Numbered from the stretch's first letter, positions 35,721 to 48,559 are shown. The stretch is 64,000 bases of DNA from Brachyhypopomus gauderio (GCF_052324685.1 NW_027506873.1:1188001-1252000); one strand, 5' to 3'. Numbers and translations: made by a program. The notes: a model not told the origin generated them from the sequence alone.

Positions 35721-36924
35721 CAGAAAAGGTTCATGACAGGTCTGCCTGCTTGTCATTAAAGTTGTGAAGGCGGGTCAACGTTTACTATTGGTCTGAAATA
35801 TTTTCTACATGCGGGCACTTCCTGTCTTTGAGAGCGCAAGCTTTGAAGGAGAAAGTCGTGGTCTGATTCAGGACCAACGTTTCTAATTCACACTGTTACA
35901 TGTCAAGTTACATTTTCGAATCAAGAACTGAACTCAGGTCAGCTGTTCAACTAGTACATTTTAATCACCTTCTCCGATCGTATTGAAGAGCGTAAAATAC
36001 TATCTCGAATTGTCGAGATCATTTTATTCACCATATTTGAATAAACTTGCCATAATCCAGTTTTAATAGTAAGCTAACAAATAATTGCGCTATGTTGGAA
36101 TGAATACATATGTTTATGTATTTTAATTAATTCTCAATAATTATTATTTTTAGGCATTTATGTCCACTGCACTGTTCTATTTGATAACACAATTTAGGTA
36201 TAACTACCTAATTAATTTATTTACCGTTTCTGCGCATTACAAAGTGAGCGTATATTTTACAAAATGCCATGTAGTTTGTATTGCCTGAAATGGAGAGTAA
36301 GGGTAAAACTTATAGGTTTCTTCTGTCCTGATTTATTTAAACAATTTTTATTAGACAACTGTAATATGTGTTGCGTGGAATTTGCATTTGTTAAATTTTA
36401 TTTAATTTTTTCTTATACACTGAGCAGATTACAGCTTTGGTTTTTTAACATTATAAAACATTAACAGAACATTATAACATTCTGCCATGCAGTCCCTCAC
36501 AATCACCACACGGGAGCGATAGAGGGCTGTGTATTGATGGCTGAAATATCAGTAATAGATTCTTCTGTTTGCTGATTTGCTAATTGTCTCATCATTTATT
36601 GCCATTGAGATAAAATTTTTATCATTTCTAACGCATTCATAATAACAACAACAATAACAATAATAAGATCATGGTGATTATTATTATTACAGTATTGCAG
36701 AAAAGAACCAACAACTTATTAGCAAATAGTGTTTTAGCTCAAACTGTTTCCAAACACAGGCGTTAGTAAGTGTTCGCTCAACTGCAGTCAGACCAAATGA
36801 GGTGTGTATCTAAAAGGCGGAAGGAAGACAAATGCAAGTGTACGGTCTTTGGGGGTTATCACAAAACAAGTCATGTTTTATGGAAAATAAATGTGACAAA
36901 TTACAAAACCTCAATGAACAAGTC
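35721..36924. other. Intergenic sequence upstream of purb
   Basis: AT-rich, with an AAC/AAT run near 36641-36665. No gene or known repeat recognised. Confidence 0.4.
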
Positions 36925-37065
36925 TTGGTCCTCCCGAGGTTTCTTCCTAATCCCCAAAATCATAGGGAGTTTTTCCTTGCCACTGTCGCCTCTGGCTTGC
37001 TCATTAGGGATACAATACAATTGTAAAGCTGCTTCGTGACATGTGTTGTAAAAAGCGCTACCCAG
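36925..37065 (+). mobile_element. SINE/LINE-tail retroposon copy 3 (short)
   Basis: Shares gggagtttttccttgccact and gtaaagctgcttcgtgaca with the other copies; truncated at both sides. Confidence 0.65.
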
Positions 37066-37221
37066 TTGCCCAGTGCGTTAGGTAGTAATTAAGGTAGTAA
37101 ACTAAGACAAACACTATTCAGAATTCACAGCAGGCCAAAAATTTGGATGCGTTGACTGCTACCTGGACAGGGAAAGCAGATCTATATCTTTGGATGACTC
37201 CATGTGAGGCAGTCCGACCGA

Positions 37222-37503
37222 CAGATTTGCCAACTCTCACGCAATGAGCGTGAGACATACGCGTTCACACGCCATTCAATGTCTTCACACGCCATTCATC
37301 CGATTTCTCACGCTGAAAAAAACTTTATCTAGTTTATTGCTAGTTCGCCCTGGCGCCAACCACTGGTGATCGATCGCTTTAGGCGCATCATAGAGGAAAC
37401 ATATACATTTGACACCCCCCCCCCCCCGCTCAACGTTTGACACACACACCACCCCCCTAAATCAAATCTCACTCCAAGTGATTTTGAAAGGTTGGCAACC
37501 CTG
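37222..37503 (+). mobile_element. MITE family A copy 5
   Basis: Starts cagatttgccaactctcacg and ends ggttggcaaccctg. Contains tggcgccaaccactgg and a C run of about 14. Confidence 0.75.
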
Positions 37504-38168
37504 TACCGAGTATTTGACAGGTGCCGATTAGACCTGCACGTATTAGACTTAGTTAGTATGTCTCAGGTTATTTATATATGTTGTGTTGATATGTATTGGA
37601 AGAGATGCCTGTGAACAAGCTATACATTTTTTTTTACATATTTTAAAATTAGCCAACTAACTACCTTTATTTATGTATTCAGGTGTTAGATATTGACATG
37701 TGCACAAATAACTAATTTGTGTGCATATTTTGTATACTTCTTATTGTTACAATTTACCCCGAGCTTGTGTTACAACTTACCCCATTAGTTGGTAAATTGT
37801 AACACAAATGGGGTGAAACAAATGTCAGAGTGCACCGCGACTTTTAACAAACTACTACATTTAACAAGCAAACAGGCCCGTTGACAGTCTTGCTGGGGCC
37901 CGGGACAAGAAAGTCCCCGCCCCCAACGTCATTTGAATTTCCTCTGTAGCAGACAATCCTTGTGTTATGTCATATAGCAGAAATGTGGATTCGAGTCACA
38001 TGACTTGGACTCGAGTCCGACTCGAGTCACTAAACTGATGACTTGTGACTTCACTCGACAACATCACTGAAGACTTGCGACTTGACTTAGACTTTACCTT
38101 TACTGACTTGGACTTGGAATCGGACTTGAGCTTTAAGACTTGAAAAGACTTGAAATCATTATTTTAAC

Positions 38169-38250
38169 TAGGCTGACCAGATTTGGGTTTCTGAAAAGGA
38201 GGACACCTTTTACAAATTTATTTTCTAGCGGCGTGTGTGTCGATAGTTGA

Positions 38251-38284
<34 letters not shown>

Positions 38285-38513
38285 GCGTGTGTCAAACCCT
38301 AGACATCGGATTGGCTACCATGTATGTGAATCAAAATACAACCATCAGTGCAGATGGACAATAGCCTGTCATTCATACACTACTTTTTAATGTCATGCGA
38401 TCTACCCACACTTCCTTCGCAAAATCCCGGATGATTTTGAAATTCCCCCCGGACATTTTTTAGGTCTCAAAAGTAGGATATGTCCGGGAAAAAGAGGACG
38501 TCTGGTCACCCTT
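38169..38513. mobile_element. hAT-like MITE, family E
   Basis: Ends TAGGCTGACCAGA and TCTGGTCACCCTT are inverted repeats; ATTTTAAC at 38161-38168 and 38514-38521 is a perfect 8-bp duplication. It carries a 30-base G run (38252-38281). A related core (aggacgtctggtcaccct type) is seen near 2895-2960. Confidence 0.85.
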
Positions 38514-38831
38514 ATTTTAACATAATAAATAAGTAATATAGAATCACATAACTGGATCATTTTGTATTAAATGGTGCTGTAAAATGTGAACTGCTCAGCT
38601 CAGTTTATCCGTAACCGATCGGGGAGGGGGAGAGGGAGAGGGGGAGGGGGGGCAGCAGCGTTGAATTTGTGCGGAGAGGACAAGCAACATGCTCCCAAAA
38701 ATTATCCTGTTCAATTATAAAGATTATGCTGTTGTGAATAAGAAGAACTGTGACATGCAAGACATGTGGAGTCAGGATAAGAGATGGAGATGCAACCACT
38801 TCAAACTTTGTTCGACATTTGAGGCTGCACA

Positions 38832-39117
38832 AACTAAGCTAGCTAGCTAGCTAGCTAACCGTTATAGCATTATGTGAAATATACATAGCAGCAGAGTTGT
38901 ATATAATCCAGGTTCAGAAAGTAAAAGTCCTCACCAGGATTTTGCTCAAGCTTGCTAGATTTCTAATTAGTGCAATCCAGGTAAAATGAGTGGAATCAAC
39001 ACAATCCAGGAAGCTTGAGCAAAATCCTGGTGAGGACTTTTACTTTCTGAACCTGGATTATACAACTCTGCTGCTATGTATATTTCACATAATGCTATAA
39101 CGGTTAGCTAGCTAGCT
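38832..39117. repeat. Long palindrome containing MITE family P copy 2
   Basis: The arms extend from gctagctagctaaccgttat at the left to ataacggttagctagctagc at the right. The centre (38905-39065) is related to the element at 12548-12715. The arms here extend about 70 bp further than the central element. Confidence 0.85.
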
Positions 39118-39584
39118 GGGATGTGGTAACTCAGGGGTTGGAAATTAACTTTTACAAGGGTCCACATGAGCTACTTGACTTGTGTGAGGGGTCCGCAATA
39201 ACGATAATTCGAAAGCCGGGGGGGGGGACTGACGGACGGACGCGAGGGGGGGGGGGGGTGTAGGTGATGACGACGACGACAATTGCGACGACATCTCACT
39301 CAAGCAAACCGAAATACTCAAATGCCTAACGTTAGTTAGTCTGACTAACTTAATATACTACTAATCAACTGCATCAATTGTGTTAAATATTGAAATTACA
39401 TCTGGTGACTTGACTAGGACTTGAAGTTTAAGAATTGGGACTTGACTCGAGACTTGATTGTATTGACTTGGGACTTGACTCGAGACTTGATTGTGAAGAC
39501 TTGAGACTTACTTGTTACTTGCAACTTAGTGACTTGTTCACATGTCTGTCATATAGTATATAACATAGCCACACATCAAAGCTA

Positions 39585-40085
39585 TTTCTGACTGAGGGCC
39601 TCGCACTGTCGATTCGCGAGGTCGTGCACCTCTCGAATTTTGTAACTTTGCGCGCCTGCGCCTCAGCGCAATGAACAAAGTCGTGTTTGCAGGGTTCATA
39701 CACCTTTATAAGGTGGAATTGAAGCACTTGTACGTCACTTTAAAGGTCCATTTCAATATTTTCCAGCTGTTAAACGTAATTAAGTTAAATATTTATACAT
39801 ATACTCAAAATAATTCGCTTTTTATCACATTATTTAATGGTTGTTTATTTTCAAAACGCCCAATATTAACTTCTTCACGTTCTCTCATGTTTCGTCCTGG
39901 AATTACAAGAGGCTCGTATTTGTTAACGTAATACAAGAGAACTGTTCAGTCAGACAGATATTTGTTGTGAAACGAAGTAGTTACAATTTCAAGCATTTTC
40001 AAGTACTTTAGCCTAAATTCAAGCACTTTTCAAACCAGGAACACAATGCAACATTAAAATTCGTCAGGTAAATGTTTTCCTCTCT
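39585..40085 (-). repeat. Dispersed repeat, inverted copy of 5797-6275
   Basis: Reverse complement matches the earlier copy along most of its length, including ttgaagcacttgtacgtcac and tacaatttcaagcattttca. Confidence 0.75.
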
Positions 40086-40247
40086 TTTCTGCACTCCAGA
40101 TTTGTGTTTACTTTAACTATCCACCACTGAATTTCCCGCTTTACAGTCGGTGCTGGATCAAACCTTTTTTCAGTGGGAGGCGGGGGTGTATGCACTTAAT
40201 GGAAAATATGCAGATAGGTAAAAAACATATATTTTAGCCATTGAGCT

Positions 40248-40533
40248 TCCCACTGAGCAAAGACACGTCCAAAAGACGTCAATTAAACGTCTTCGTCAGA
40301 CGTTTAAAAGACGTCCACTGAAAAGCCAGAATGAAAGTTTTTGCGACGTCTTTTTTTAAACGTCTTCTGAACGTCTATTACTGACATTCAGTTGACGTTA
40401 ATAATGGATGTTCAAAAGACGTTTAAAAAAGACGTTGCAAAAACTTTCATTCTGGCTTTTCAGTGGATGTCTTTTAAACGTCTGACGAAGATGTTTAATT
40501 GACGTCTTTTGGACGTGTCTTTGCTCAGTGGGG
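40248..40533. repeat. ACGTC-rich palindromic element
   Basis: Arms of about 130 bp: the left begins cccactgagcaaagacacgt, the right ends acgtgtctttgctcagtggg. At least ten ACGTC/GACGT motifs are spread through both arms. No coding capacity. Confidence 0.9.
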
Positions 40534-40680
40534 AGAGCTGAAACTGGCCAGTACGAGAATAAAAAAGGTGTGTGTGTGTGTGTGTAGGGGGGCATAGAAT
40601 CGTAAATGATTGAACATTAAATATGCAGTAGTTAGTATAACAAATAGCTAAATATGATGTGAAAATATTAATGTGGATAG

Positions 40681-41040
40681 TGAACCCATTTCGCACGTCC
40701 ACTGACATTCAATAGAGACCCTAGTCAGACGTGTGAATAGTGAACCCGTTTTGCACGTCCACTGATGTTCAATAGAGACCCTAGTCAGACGTGTGAATAG
40801 TGAACCCGTTTTGCACGTCCACTGATGTTCAATAGAGACCCTAGTCAGACGTGTGAATAGTTAACCCCTTTTGCACGTCCACTGACATCCAATAAAGGTC
40901 CTAATCAGACGTTCAGATAGAAAACTCGTCATGCACGTCCATAGACGTCTAGCTGAGGTCCTAGTCGGACTGTCAGATTTTGAACCAGTTTTGAACGTCC
41001 ACCAGATGTGCAAAAGTGAGTCTGGACTGACGTGATACAG
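40681..41040. repeat. 60-bp tandem array, six units
   Basis: Units start at 40681, 40741, 40801, 40861, 40921 and 40981, each exactly 60 bp. The first four are nearly identical (cacgtccactga, tcagacgtgtgaatag) and the last two are diverged. ACGTC motifs continue the theme of the neighbouring palindrome, and the sequence ends in gctgggtta near 41083. Confidence 0.95.
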
Positions 41041-41083
41041 ACATGATTTTAACGTCTTTCTGACGTCGCATGTTTGCTGGGTT

Positions 41084-42150
41084 ATTTTGAGTACAGAATT
41101 TTATATTAATGAAAGATTTCAAGATTATGTAAAAATTATAGACTTTAAATTAATAAATTAATAAAATAAATTGCTGGGCTCTTTGATGGGCCCCCTTGGC
41201 CCTGGGGCCTGGGACAACAGACCCGGTTGTCCCCCCCAGTCGATGGGGCTTCAAGCAAATACTTCTCTGCAAGTATTTTTTATAAAAAAAAACATGAACT
41301 TTGGCTTAGTACACCATAAAGAACACCCCATCCACTGTGCCACCATCCACTTCACATGGATTCATATGGATTCTTTGTTTCATATTGAAGCTTTCTACTG
41401 TGGGCTCCACTTTTAATTTTAAACATGAACTACTATACTTCCTCACACCTTTCCCCACCCTGCCCTCCACTAGTGCACAAGTCCAGAGGAAGTCTGGATG
41501 TCTACCAGTATATTTATAGCAAACATCAGTGATGTTGTGTTCCTTTCCTTTGAGAACAAAAGTAGTAAGACACGTAAGTCACGTAATTCAGGAGTCCATC
41601 AGGACTACATAGTTTTAATACACTATTGTTTCACACACACAACTGTTTCCTTCATAGGTTTAGTAAAAGTATACACTCCATGCCAGGAAACACTATTCAA
41701 AATTGTGTGATTTTGCCCAAAATTAAATTATTTTAATTAAATGTTAGTTTTGTGACATTGTGATTGGACAACTGTTACTACCAAATCACTGGATTCTTAC
41801 AGCATCCTTTATACTAGTGTAGTTTTTATAGAGGCTTGTAGTGTTAACCTGGCACTCAATTCTATTCACAATTTCACAATTCCCTCGGTAATGACTCTAT
41901 TGTTTTAACTCCCTATGTACGTGACTTTCGTGATCTTAGTGCTCAAGGGAACATAGATGCATTCGATTTAGATGCAATGATTTAATTTGATGTCAATATA
42001 TCCCTCAATAGATATATCAACAACTAATTCTTTATGTTTTGTTTTAGTTCTTGTCTGTTTAACTTTTTATCAGGGACATTTGAAAAACTTTTGAACAGCA
42101 AACTATTTCTGGGGATCTACATAAATCCACACATAAGAAAACACTTATTT
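41084..42150. other. Intergenic sequence, 3' of il1b
   Basis: Contains a short repeat near 41170-41250 (gggcccccttggccctgggg) similar to one near 37885. Otherwise nothing recognised. Confidence 0.4.
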
Positions 42151-42438
42151 GTCAACACTTTATTTCAATATTAGTATCAACATAAAATAATATTTGTACA
42201 ATAAATATAAATATTTATGAAAAAGATACATTTTACAATAAATAATTTAGAAACAGTAACATACAATCTAAATTATATAGTAAAGGAAAAAAAATTTCAA
42301 TACATGATCTATGCATATATGCATAATTTGACTGTCAATCAGATGTGTGTGTGACCAGTGGCAACAACACATCATCAAACCTCCAGCTTTTAAGACTGTA
42401 CCTAGTACATACTTTACTGGAAATTGGTTTTCTGAAGT
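42151..42438 (-). other. il1b: il1b 3'UTR with AU-rich element
   Basis: About 290 nt from the stop to AATAAA (TTTATT at 42159-42164). On the transcript strand several ATTTA pentamers occur around 42200-42250, as in unstable cytokine mRNAs. Confidence 0.6.
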
Positions 42439-44091
42439 CTAATTATCATCGAATGGTTTCTGATCAGGAAGCGTGAAAGCCCTCAGACGAGTAGCATTGG
42501 TTTCTTCACACATGTCCACTGGGTCGTAGTCTGTCTGGGTGGTACTAATGAACCAGTGTGGATACTTGACTGATTCAAAGGTGTTAATGGAGGCCCCTGT
42601 GCCTTTTCTATAGAAGAGGAACCGTTCCATTTCATTGTTTGTATTGATGATCTTGAGGGTCTCTTTGTCTTGTATTTCCTAAAACATACAGAAAATGTTA
42701 CCTCTACTATTCATAGCATAAAATCTCCCCAAGCCATATGAACACTGCATGGAGGTGCATTCCCATGATGTGGTCGTGAGTGTGTGTACGTACTTCTATG
42801 CTGAGAGTGGGGGTCCCAGATAGGTTTGTGCATGAGAGGTACAAGTTGGTCTTTGCGATTCCCAAACACACTGGCTGGCCTCGAGAGTCAGTGTGGCTTG
42901 GCGAGGTGTAGTTTGACAGGTTCAACCACACTGTTGAAAACAATTCAGGTCTATTAGTATTGTATTTTACAATACACATGTCAAGGGCGACAGGGGCCAA
43001 AAAGCAGATGAATGGGGAATGTAGTATTACATTACAGTGTGAGAGCTACAGTGATGAAATTGCAGGGGTAATATACACAGATGCAGAAGAAACTGATGAT
43101 TGAGCATCCATTTGAAACTTCAAACTCTGTATTCAGGCCATGTTACCAATTATTCTAAGCATGATTAATTAATTATTATGTTTAATGGGAGTTCACCTCT
43201 TCTGTCAAGGTTGCCAGCCTGCAGTGTAACAGCCTGGAGAACTGGAGCAAACGAGCTCTTCACCAAGCTCTTCTGGAGCTTGTCACACACGGTGCACATT
43301 ACGCCGGTCTTCTGCTTGTTGTATGTGTTTGACACATGAGAGTGCATCACCTTGGCCATGCTCTCTGTGAGGAAGAGAGGGAAGAGTTCCAGGAACAATA
43401 TGAACCTCTCTTTCACAACAGAGACATCTGACATGCTTCTGTATCAGAATAGGGTTTGGGTTGATACTAATATTGCTAGAGAAATAAGAGAAGGGGAGAG
43501 GGAGTGGGTGGTACCTTCAGCCACGTTCTCTATGATGATGTTGAGCAGCTCGTGATCGGTGAACATTGTAGACTGGACTCTCTGATGGCTCTTAAACTTC
43601 TGCATAGCGATGACGATGGTGACCAGCTGCCGCATGCTGCAGGGCTGCTCCTGTATCTCAATCTGGATACCTTCATGCAGAGCACACCTGCCAGCCTGGA
43701 ACAACACCACTCTCAGTTAAGGACACGATACATTCACTCTGCGACATGTGTCCCTAAAGATTTTAAAATGAATAGAGGACTTACCATCCCAGGACAATCC
43801 GGCTCATCAAAATCCATGTTGACAGACTCGAATGCACTGTCAACTTCAATGCAGCTGTTAAATGTAATTTAAATACTGTATCATGCAATGTAACATGAGT
43901 TTTATAGGAAAAACACTCAAATAAATATAAAGCAATACTTCTAATGGCATTATAGGGTTTATGAGTTTTCTACATATCTCAGCACTTTTCAAATTTGGTT
44001 TCTTATAGGATTACTTGATCAAGTCATTCAGTCATGAAGTGCTTTCTATGGAAACTTACCTTTCTAACTTGAACAAATCCGTCTGTTCCAT
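42439..44091 (-). CDS. il1b: Interleukin-1 beta, complete
   Basis: Secreted inflammatory cytokine acting through the IL-1 receptor. Coding exons in order: 44091-44060, 43854-43785, 43695-43515, 43364-43197, 42930-42794, 42678-42439; 828 nt, 275 residues. All junctions are GT-AG and in phase. It starts MEQTDLFKLESCIEVDSAFE without a signal peptide, as expected for IL-1. The last exon holds the IL-1 family signature at residues 230-250 (FESVKYPHWFISTTQTDYDPV), matching the pattern F-x-S-[VASL]-x2-P-x2-F-I-S-T-x7-V exactly. A typical caspase-1 site is not evident, as in other fish. Alternative IL-1 family members are less likely given the length and tail. Confidence 0.93.
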
Positions 44092-44221
44092 TTCTGAAAA
44101 AAGTAACAGAGTTCATAAAAATTTAGTTGATAAACAAATAAGTACAAGTTTAAATTAAAAGACCAACTGAAATATCCATACATCCATATACACACCTGTA
44201 CAGAATGTTAGAACCACTAAC

Positions 44222-44365
44222 CTAAAGGAATCTTAAAAGAACTGCAAGTCTGCAAGTTCACTCTTGTTATACAAAGCCAATGTCTCTCCACTGTTGTATA
44301 ACAGCTTTTATAGCCGTACGCTTGGAAATTCTAGCAAGGAAGTGGGTGGAATGTTGCACAACATT
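44222..44365 (-). promoter_or_regulatory. il1b: il1b promoter and first exon
   Basis: On the minus strand TATAAAA lies at 44312-44306, preceded by a C/EBP-type TTGTGCAAC (44362-44354) and a partial kappaB-like GAATTTCCAA (about 44331-44322). A donor tttag|gttagt ends a non-coding first exon at 44222, and the coding exon begins after a pyrimidine tract ending ttcag next to the ATG. Factor binding is inferred only from motifs. Confidence 0.55.
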
Positions 44366-45430
44366 AGCATCGACGTCACTGGTGCTTTGTTCCTGACTTG
44401 ATGTGTAAATAATGTGTGTTGCGGTATGTAGGCACCGGTGCTATCTTGGTGCCATCCTGCCTGTTGTGGTGGGGCCCTGAAATTTTGCACTGCACCCCTG
44501 GATAGGCTAGATTAAAATAATTGTAATACTGTCTCAAAATTAAGATTTTTTTGTATTTTCACCATTGCTTTACATTAAGTCCACTCACATTTAATCCTGC
44601 AACTCTTTAAAAACCACACCTTGCAGGATTTATCTGATAAAAAATGCTTTAAGGTTGAGGGGATTAATTCTCGTCCTGAGGGGCTGACATCAAAGTTTGG
44701 TTATTTTGATGCACAGACAAGCTGCAGTATAAATTGCCTTGGTGATGTAAGTGATGTAGCACAGTAAAACTACAAATTAATCTTAAAGTATTTCATGAAA
44801 CAAGGCTCTGACTTTGACAATGATTCTGCCTTACCTAAGATGTAGTATTACTGGAATTTCGAGTTGGTCCTATAGTGTTGGTTAACATTAAATTAATGTA
44901 TTTATTAATACTTGCAATTTTATGTATATCACCACTGATGTTACAGCGACCACTTTTATACATGTACTGCTAATACTACTAATAATGCAGTCATACGACC
45001 ATGTAGAGACAATGTAGATAATGTAGAGGACTGATAAAGTATTATTAATTATACAGAAGGATAATGTCATTTTGTTCATTAGATAAAGAAAGCAAAGACT
45101 TCTTTTTGGGATAATTCTGAAAAAAATTCACATTTATTTAGATTTTATTCTACATTTCAGGAATCAATGAAATTAAGGAAATGAAACAACACTCTCAATA
45201 AAGGAGCTGAAAAAGTCAACAGTTAAAGTGAACAGTGAAGACTTACTTCCTTAGGATTTTTTTCTCAGAATTCTCCTCAGTTTTGACTTATCAAACATTG
45301 CATCTGAGTAAGAATGGACTCTCTGTGACCTCCTTGGTGTGTCAGGCTCTCTGTGAATTCCTGCAGCACTTTCCATGATCTTGCTAGATCATCAATTACT
45401 AGATCTAGATCATCAATTAACCTAGACCTA
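44366..45430. other. Intergenic sequence upstream of il1b
   Basis: No gene recognised. A small tandem of agatct/agatcatcaatta lies near 45378-45425. Confidence 0.4.
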
Positions 45431-45431
45431 G

Positions 45432-45728
45432 ACTCAACTGGCAGACCGCGGTCCGGATCCGGACCCGAACGCAGTCCTGTCCGGACCCAATCTCATTCCT
45501 GATTAACTGGATACGGACCAAAATAAAAAACGGGAGCATTTATTTCAGGGCTATTGAAAAAACACTCCGTCACGAGTGTTACGTTTGCCACCCCCGCTCA
45601 ACAACTTACGTTCGTCACCCCCCCGCTCAACAACTTGGCCAGATTACGTTCGCCACCCCCGCCGCACCGGACCTCAGGTCACAGGTATCTGCCAAAATTG
45701 GACCGCGGACAAATTTAGTTGAGTACCC
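45432..45728. mobile_element. hAT-like MITE remnant
   Basis: Left ctcaactggcagaccgcggt and right ccgcggacaaatttagttga plus gtacccctg are imperfect inverted ends. The left end is truncated by about 8 bases. The interior has repeated gctcaacaacttacgttcg blocks, also found near 6470 and 25035. Confidence 0.6.
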
Positions 45729-45799
45729 CTGACCTAGACCATCTACAGAGTTTATGATGTGATGATTTCTTTAGGCACTACTACAGTATACAGAAGATA

Positions 45800-46000
45800 T
45801 ACAGAATAAAGCTGGGTTGCCCAGTAGATGATGGTTTCCCATCAGAGTATTGGTCCTCCCAAGATTTCTTCCTAAATCCTGCTGAGGGAGTTTTTCCTCG
45901 CCACTGTCACCCTTGGCTTGCTCATTAGGGATCTGGACCCATGCAATTGTTAAGCTGCTTTGTGACAACATATAAAATAAATATTTAAAAAGCGCACTCT
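45800..46000 (+). mobile_element. SINE/LINE-tail retroposon copy 4
   Basis: Shares gggagtttttcctcgccact and ttaagctgctttgtgaca with the other copies. Confidence 0.65.
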
Positions 46001-46290
46001 GGGTTTTCCCACAGTTGTGGATTAGCTGTGTCATCTATGTAACCTCTCCAACTTTCATTGAAGTAGGGAAAAACAGCAAAAGTTTGGAATTCTACACCAT
46101 AATGGATTTTCTGAGTTTTCATTAGACACTGCAGCCTTTAACTGCTACTATGTGTTTAGGAGTGTCCAAACATTTTAGGTTAGTTAATACTTCCTTATCT
46201 TACCATCTTAAAGTCTGCGGTAAGCAGGAAAACATTTCACATTAATGCAAAAGCTCACTTTCAAATGCTTCCCTTTTTTCTGCAATGATC

Positions 46291-46403
46291 CAAAGTAACA
46301 CTGCAAATAACACACGTTACAAATCACAAAGTAACACTGCAAATAACACACGTTACAAATCACAAAGTAACACTGCAAATAACACACGTTACAAATCACA
46401 AAG
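46291..46403. repeat. 36-bp tandem repeat, three units
   Basis: Three copies of a unit containing agtaacactgcaaataacac then acgttacaaatcac. Confidence 0.95.
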
Positions 46404-48446
46404 TAACACAAAAAGTTATATTCACCTTGTGTTCTGCTTTGACCAAACGGAACCAGTTTTCCAGGACCAGATCAAACCTAACACAATAAACTAAACAAAC
46501 ATTCTCAGTGGTGATTCACCTTAGAAGGAAATTAGGGATGGTGATGCAACACTAAGACATCATACCTATGGTTCTCAGATCCCCACCCTACGTCCCTGAC
46601 ACCACGCTCTCTAACGTATCTGATACCACTTTAGGACATACCTTGGCAACCTGCCTTCATAAACCTCATGCCAACCCCATAACATCTGCCCTTAACGATA
46701 CTTATCTGAGGACCCGTTTAGGAGAAGAAGCTCACCCTGCAGTAAGGGATAAAACTTTAAAACAAACTTTAAACCAAAACAAAACTTTTATGCAAATTTG
46801 AGATGTTTGATGGCTACTGCCTTTCCAAATGGTTGTTATATGATATAGGAAATATATCACAGACCAGAAACTGTTGTGTGACAGTCACAACTACATTGTG
46901 AGGAAAAGTCATATGTATGTCATAAATTAACATTAACGTAAAATGCTGCTGTTGCATCACTTCCAAAATAAAGTATTTTGGCAATACTTATAATTATAAG
47001 TATCTTAGAAATAAGTGTAAAAATATATATATTCTGAAGACTAATTTGTACAGAACAAACAGGTTATTTATTGAATTGTATGTATTCTTATTACATTTCA
47101 ATTTAAATGTATTAAATTGTAACAGCTATGCACTCCCATGAACTTCCATGAAATAGAATGACAGCAAAACTCAGATTAAATATATTATATATAATACTAT
47201 ATATTACATTATAGTATACACTTATTACACCTATTTACAAGCACAATTTAGAAGTTATTTACTATGATACTTGAAGATGTGCTCATCGAAGGCCGGGAAA
47301 TTTCACTTAAACCACAGTAAAATTACACACGCACACACAAAGAATGGCCCTTCCTGTTTTATTTGGGGTTTTTTTTTTTCTGGAGGATGTGACACAGACA
47401 GGCATGTGGGTTCCATGGATTGCATCATAAAGGACTAAATGAATAACACCAATTAGGCTCCTCTATGATGTCAAGTAGAGCAAATGCTACAAACTCCATA
47501 AACTCAGAGCTCTCCTAATTAAAATGAGTCAAAATAATATTGTTTGCAAATTATTGTTGGCATTGAAATTATTTGGTCTAAATAATGGGCTTTCAGACCC
47601 ATTTGTCACTGCTATGTTAAGCCTCCCAGTTGACTGTAATGAGAAACATGTTTCAGCTGGTTTTCCTAGTTAATAAAGAATAAAAATAAACAAATACATT
47701 AATGTAGTGATGTTTTGATGTTACCTTCATTTGTACAAATTTTAAACTGGAGTTAATGAAAAGGGAAACAGGTATAGGATTTGTTGAATCATTTGTACAG
47801 GTCTTCCTGCAGCGTCAAACTGCATATTAAGCTTTATGAGAATAAGCAGAACACCTGAACAGCTGCAGGCATATTCCACTTTATGTCCTTGGTTTTGGCC
47901 GTGAGTCACATACCTGCACACAGTGGCGTAGGTTTCATTTCAAGGTTGGGGGCAACACTGCTCACACCACCCACATTATATATACATTACAGTATATAAC
48001 AGGAATTATACCAATACTACACTTATATCTGTACAGTAATAGTACTTTTAAAGTATGAAATTAACTATTACAGCTAATAATTACCATTACCATTCTCTGC
48101 CCAGTGCTAAATCTACTCAAGCTCCAGGTAGATCAAAATGCAGCAGTTAATGTACTACATATGAACTACATGTGAAGGTGTGGAGCTCGGGGGCCCCCAG
48201 TCATTGAGTCTGTTGGTAATCTGAGATGTTGATGCTGTCATCCAGCCATGTTGTGCAACTCTAATTGTGATAATTTGATGTGGATGATTTGGGTCGAAAC
48301 CTCAGTGAGCCATCATGACTGTGATATATATATGTTTACATATTTAACCTGTATTTTGTATCTTACATGCTTCTACAAAGACAACTCCATAAAACCTAGA
48401 AAATGGCTTGTGGATGTGTCGATGCCACCAGCAGATGCACCGTTAC
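46404..48446. other. Intergenic sequence, no recognised gene
   Basis: AT-rich; a plus-strand frame at 46568-46801 has no recognisable domain. Confidence 0.4.
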
Positions 48447-48526
48447 TGCCAGTAGACACTACCAGGAGCCCAACATCCACATTGACTGCCAGTAGACACT
48501 ACCAGGAGCCCAACATCCACATTGAC
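48447..48526. repeat. 40-bp direct duplication
   Basis: Two adjacent copies of agtagacactaccaggagcc followed by caacatccacattgact. Confidence 0.85.
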
Positions 48527-48559
48527 TGTAACTGCTCAGCCTAGAAATAGAACTATAAA

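Noticed and set aside
46568..46801. 77-residue plus-strand frame
   Set aside because: No recognisable similarity or gene context.
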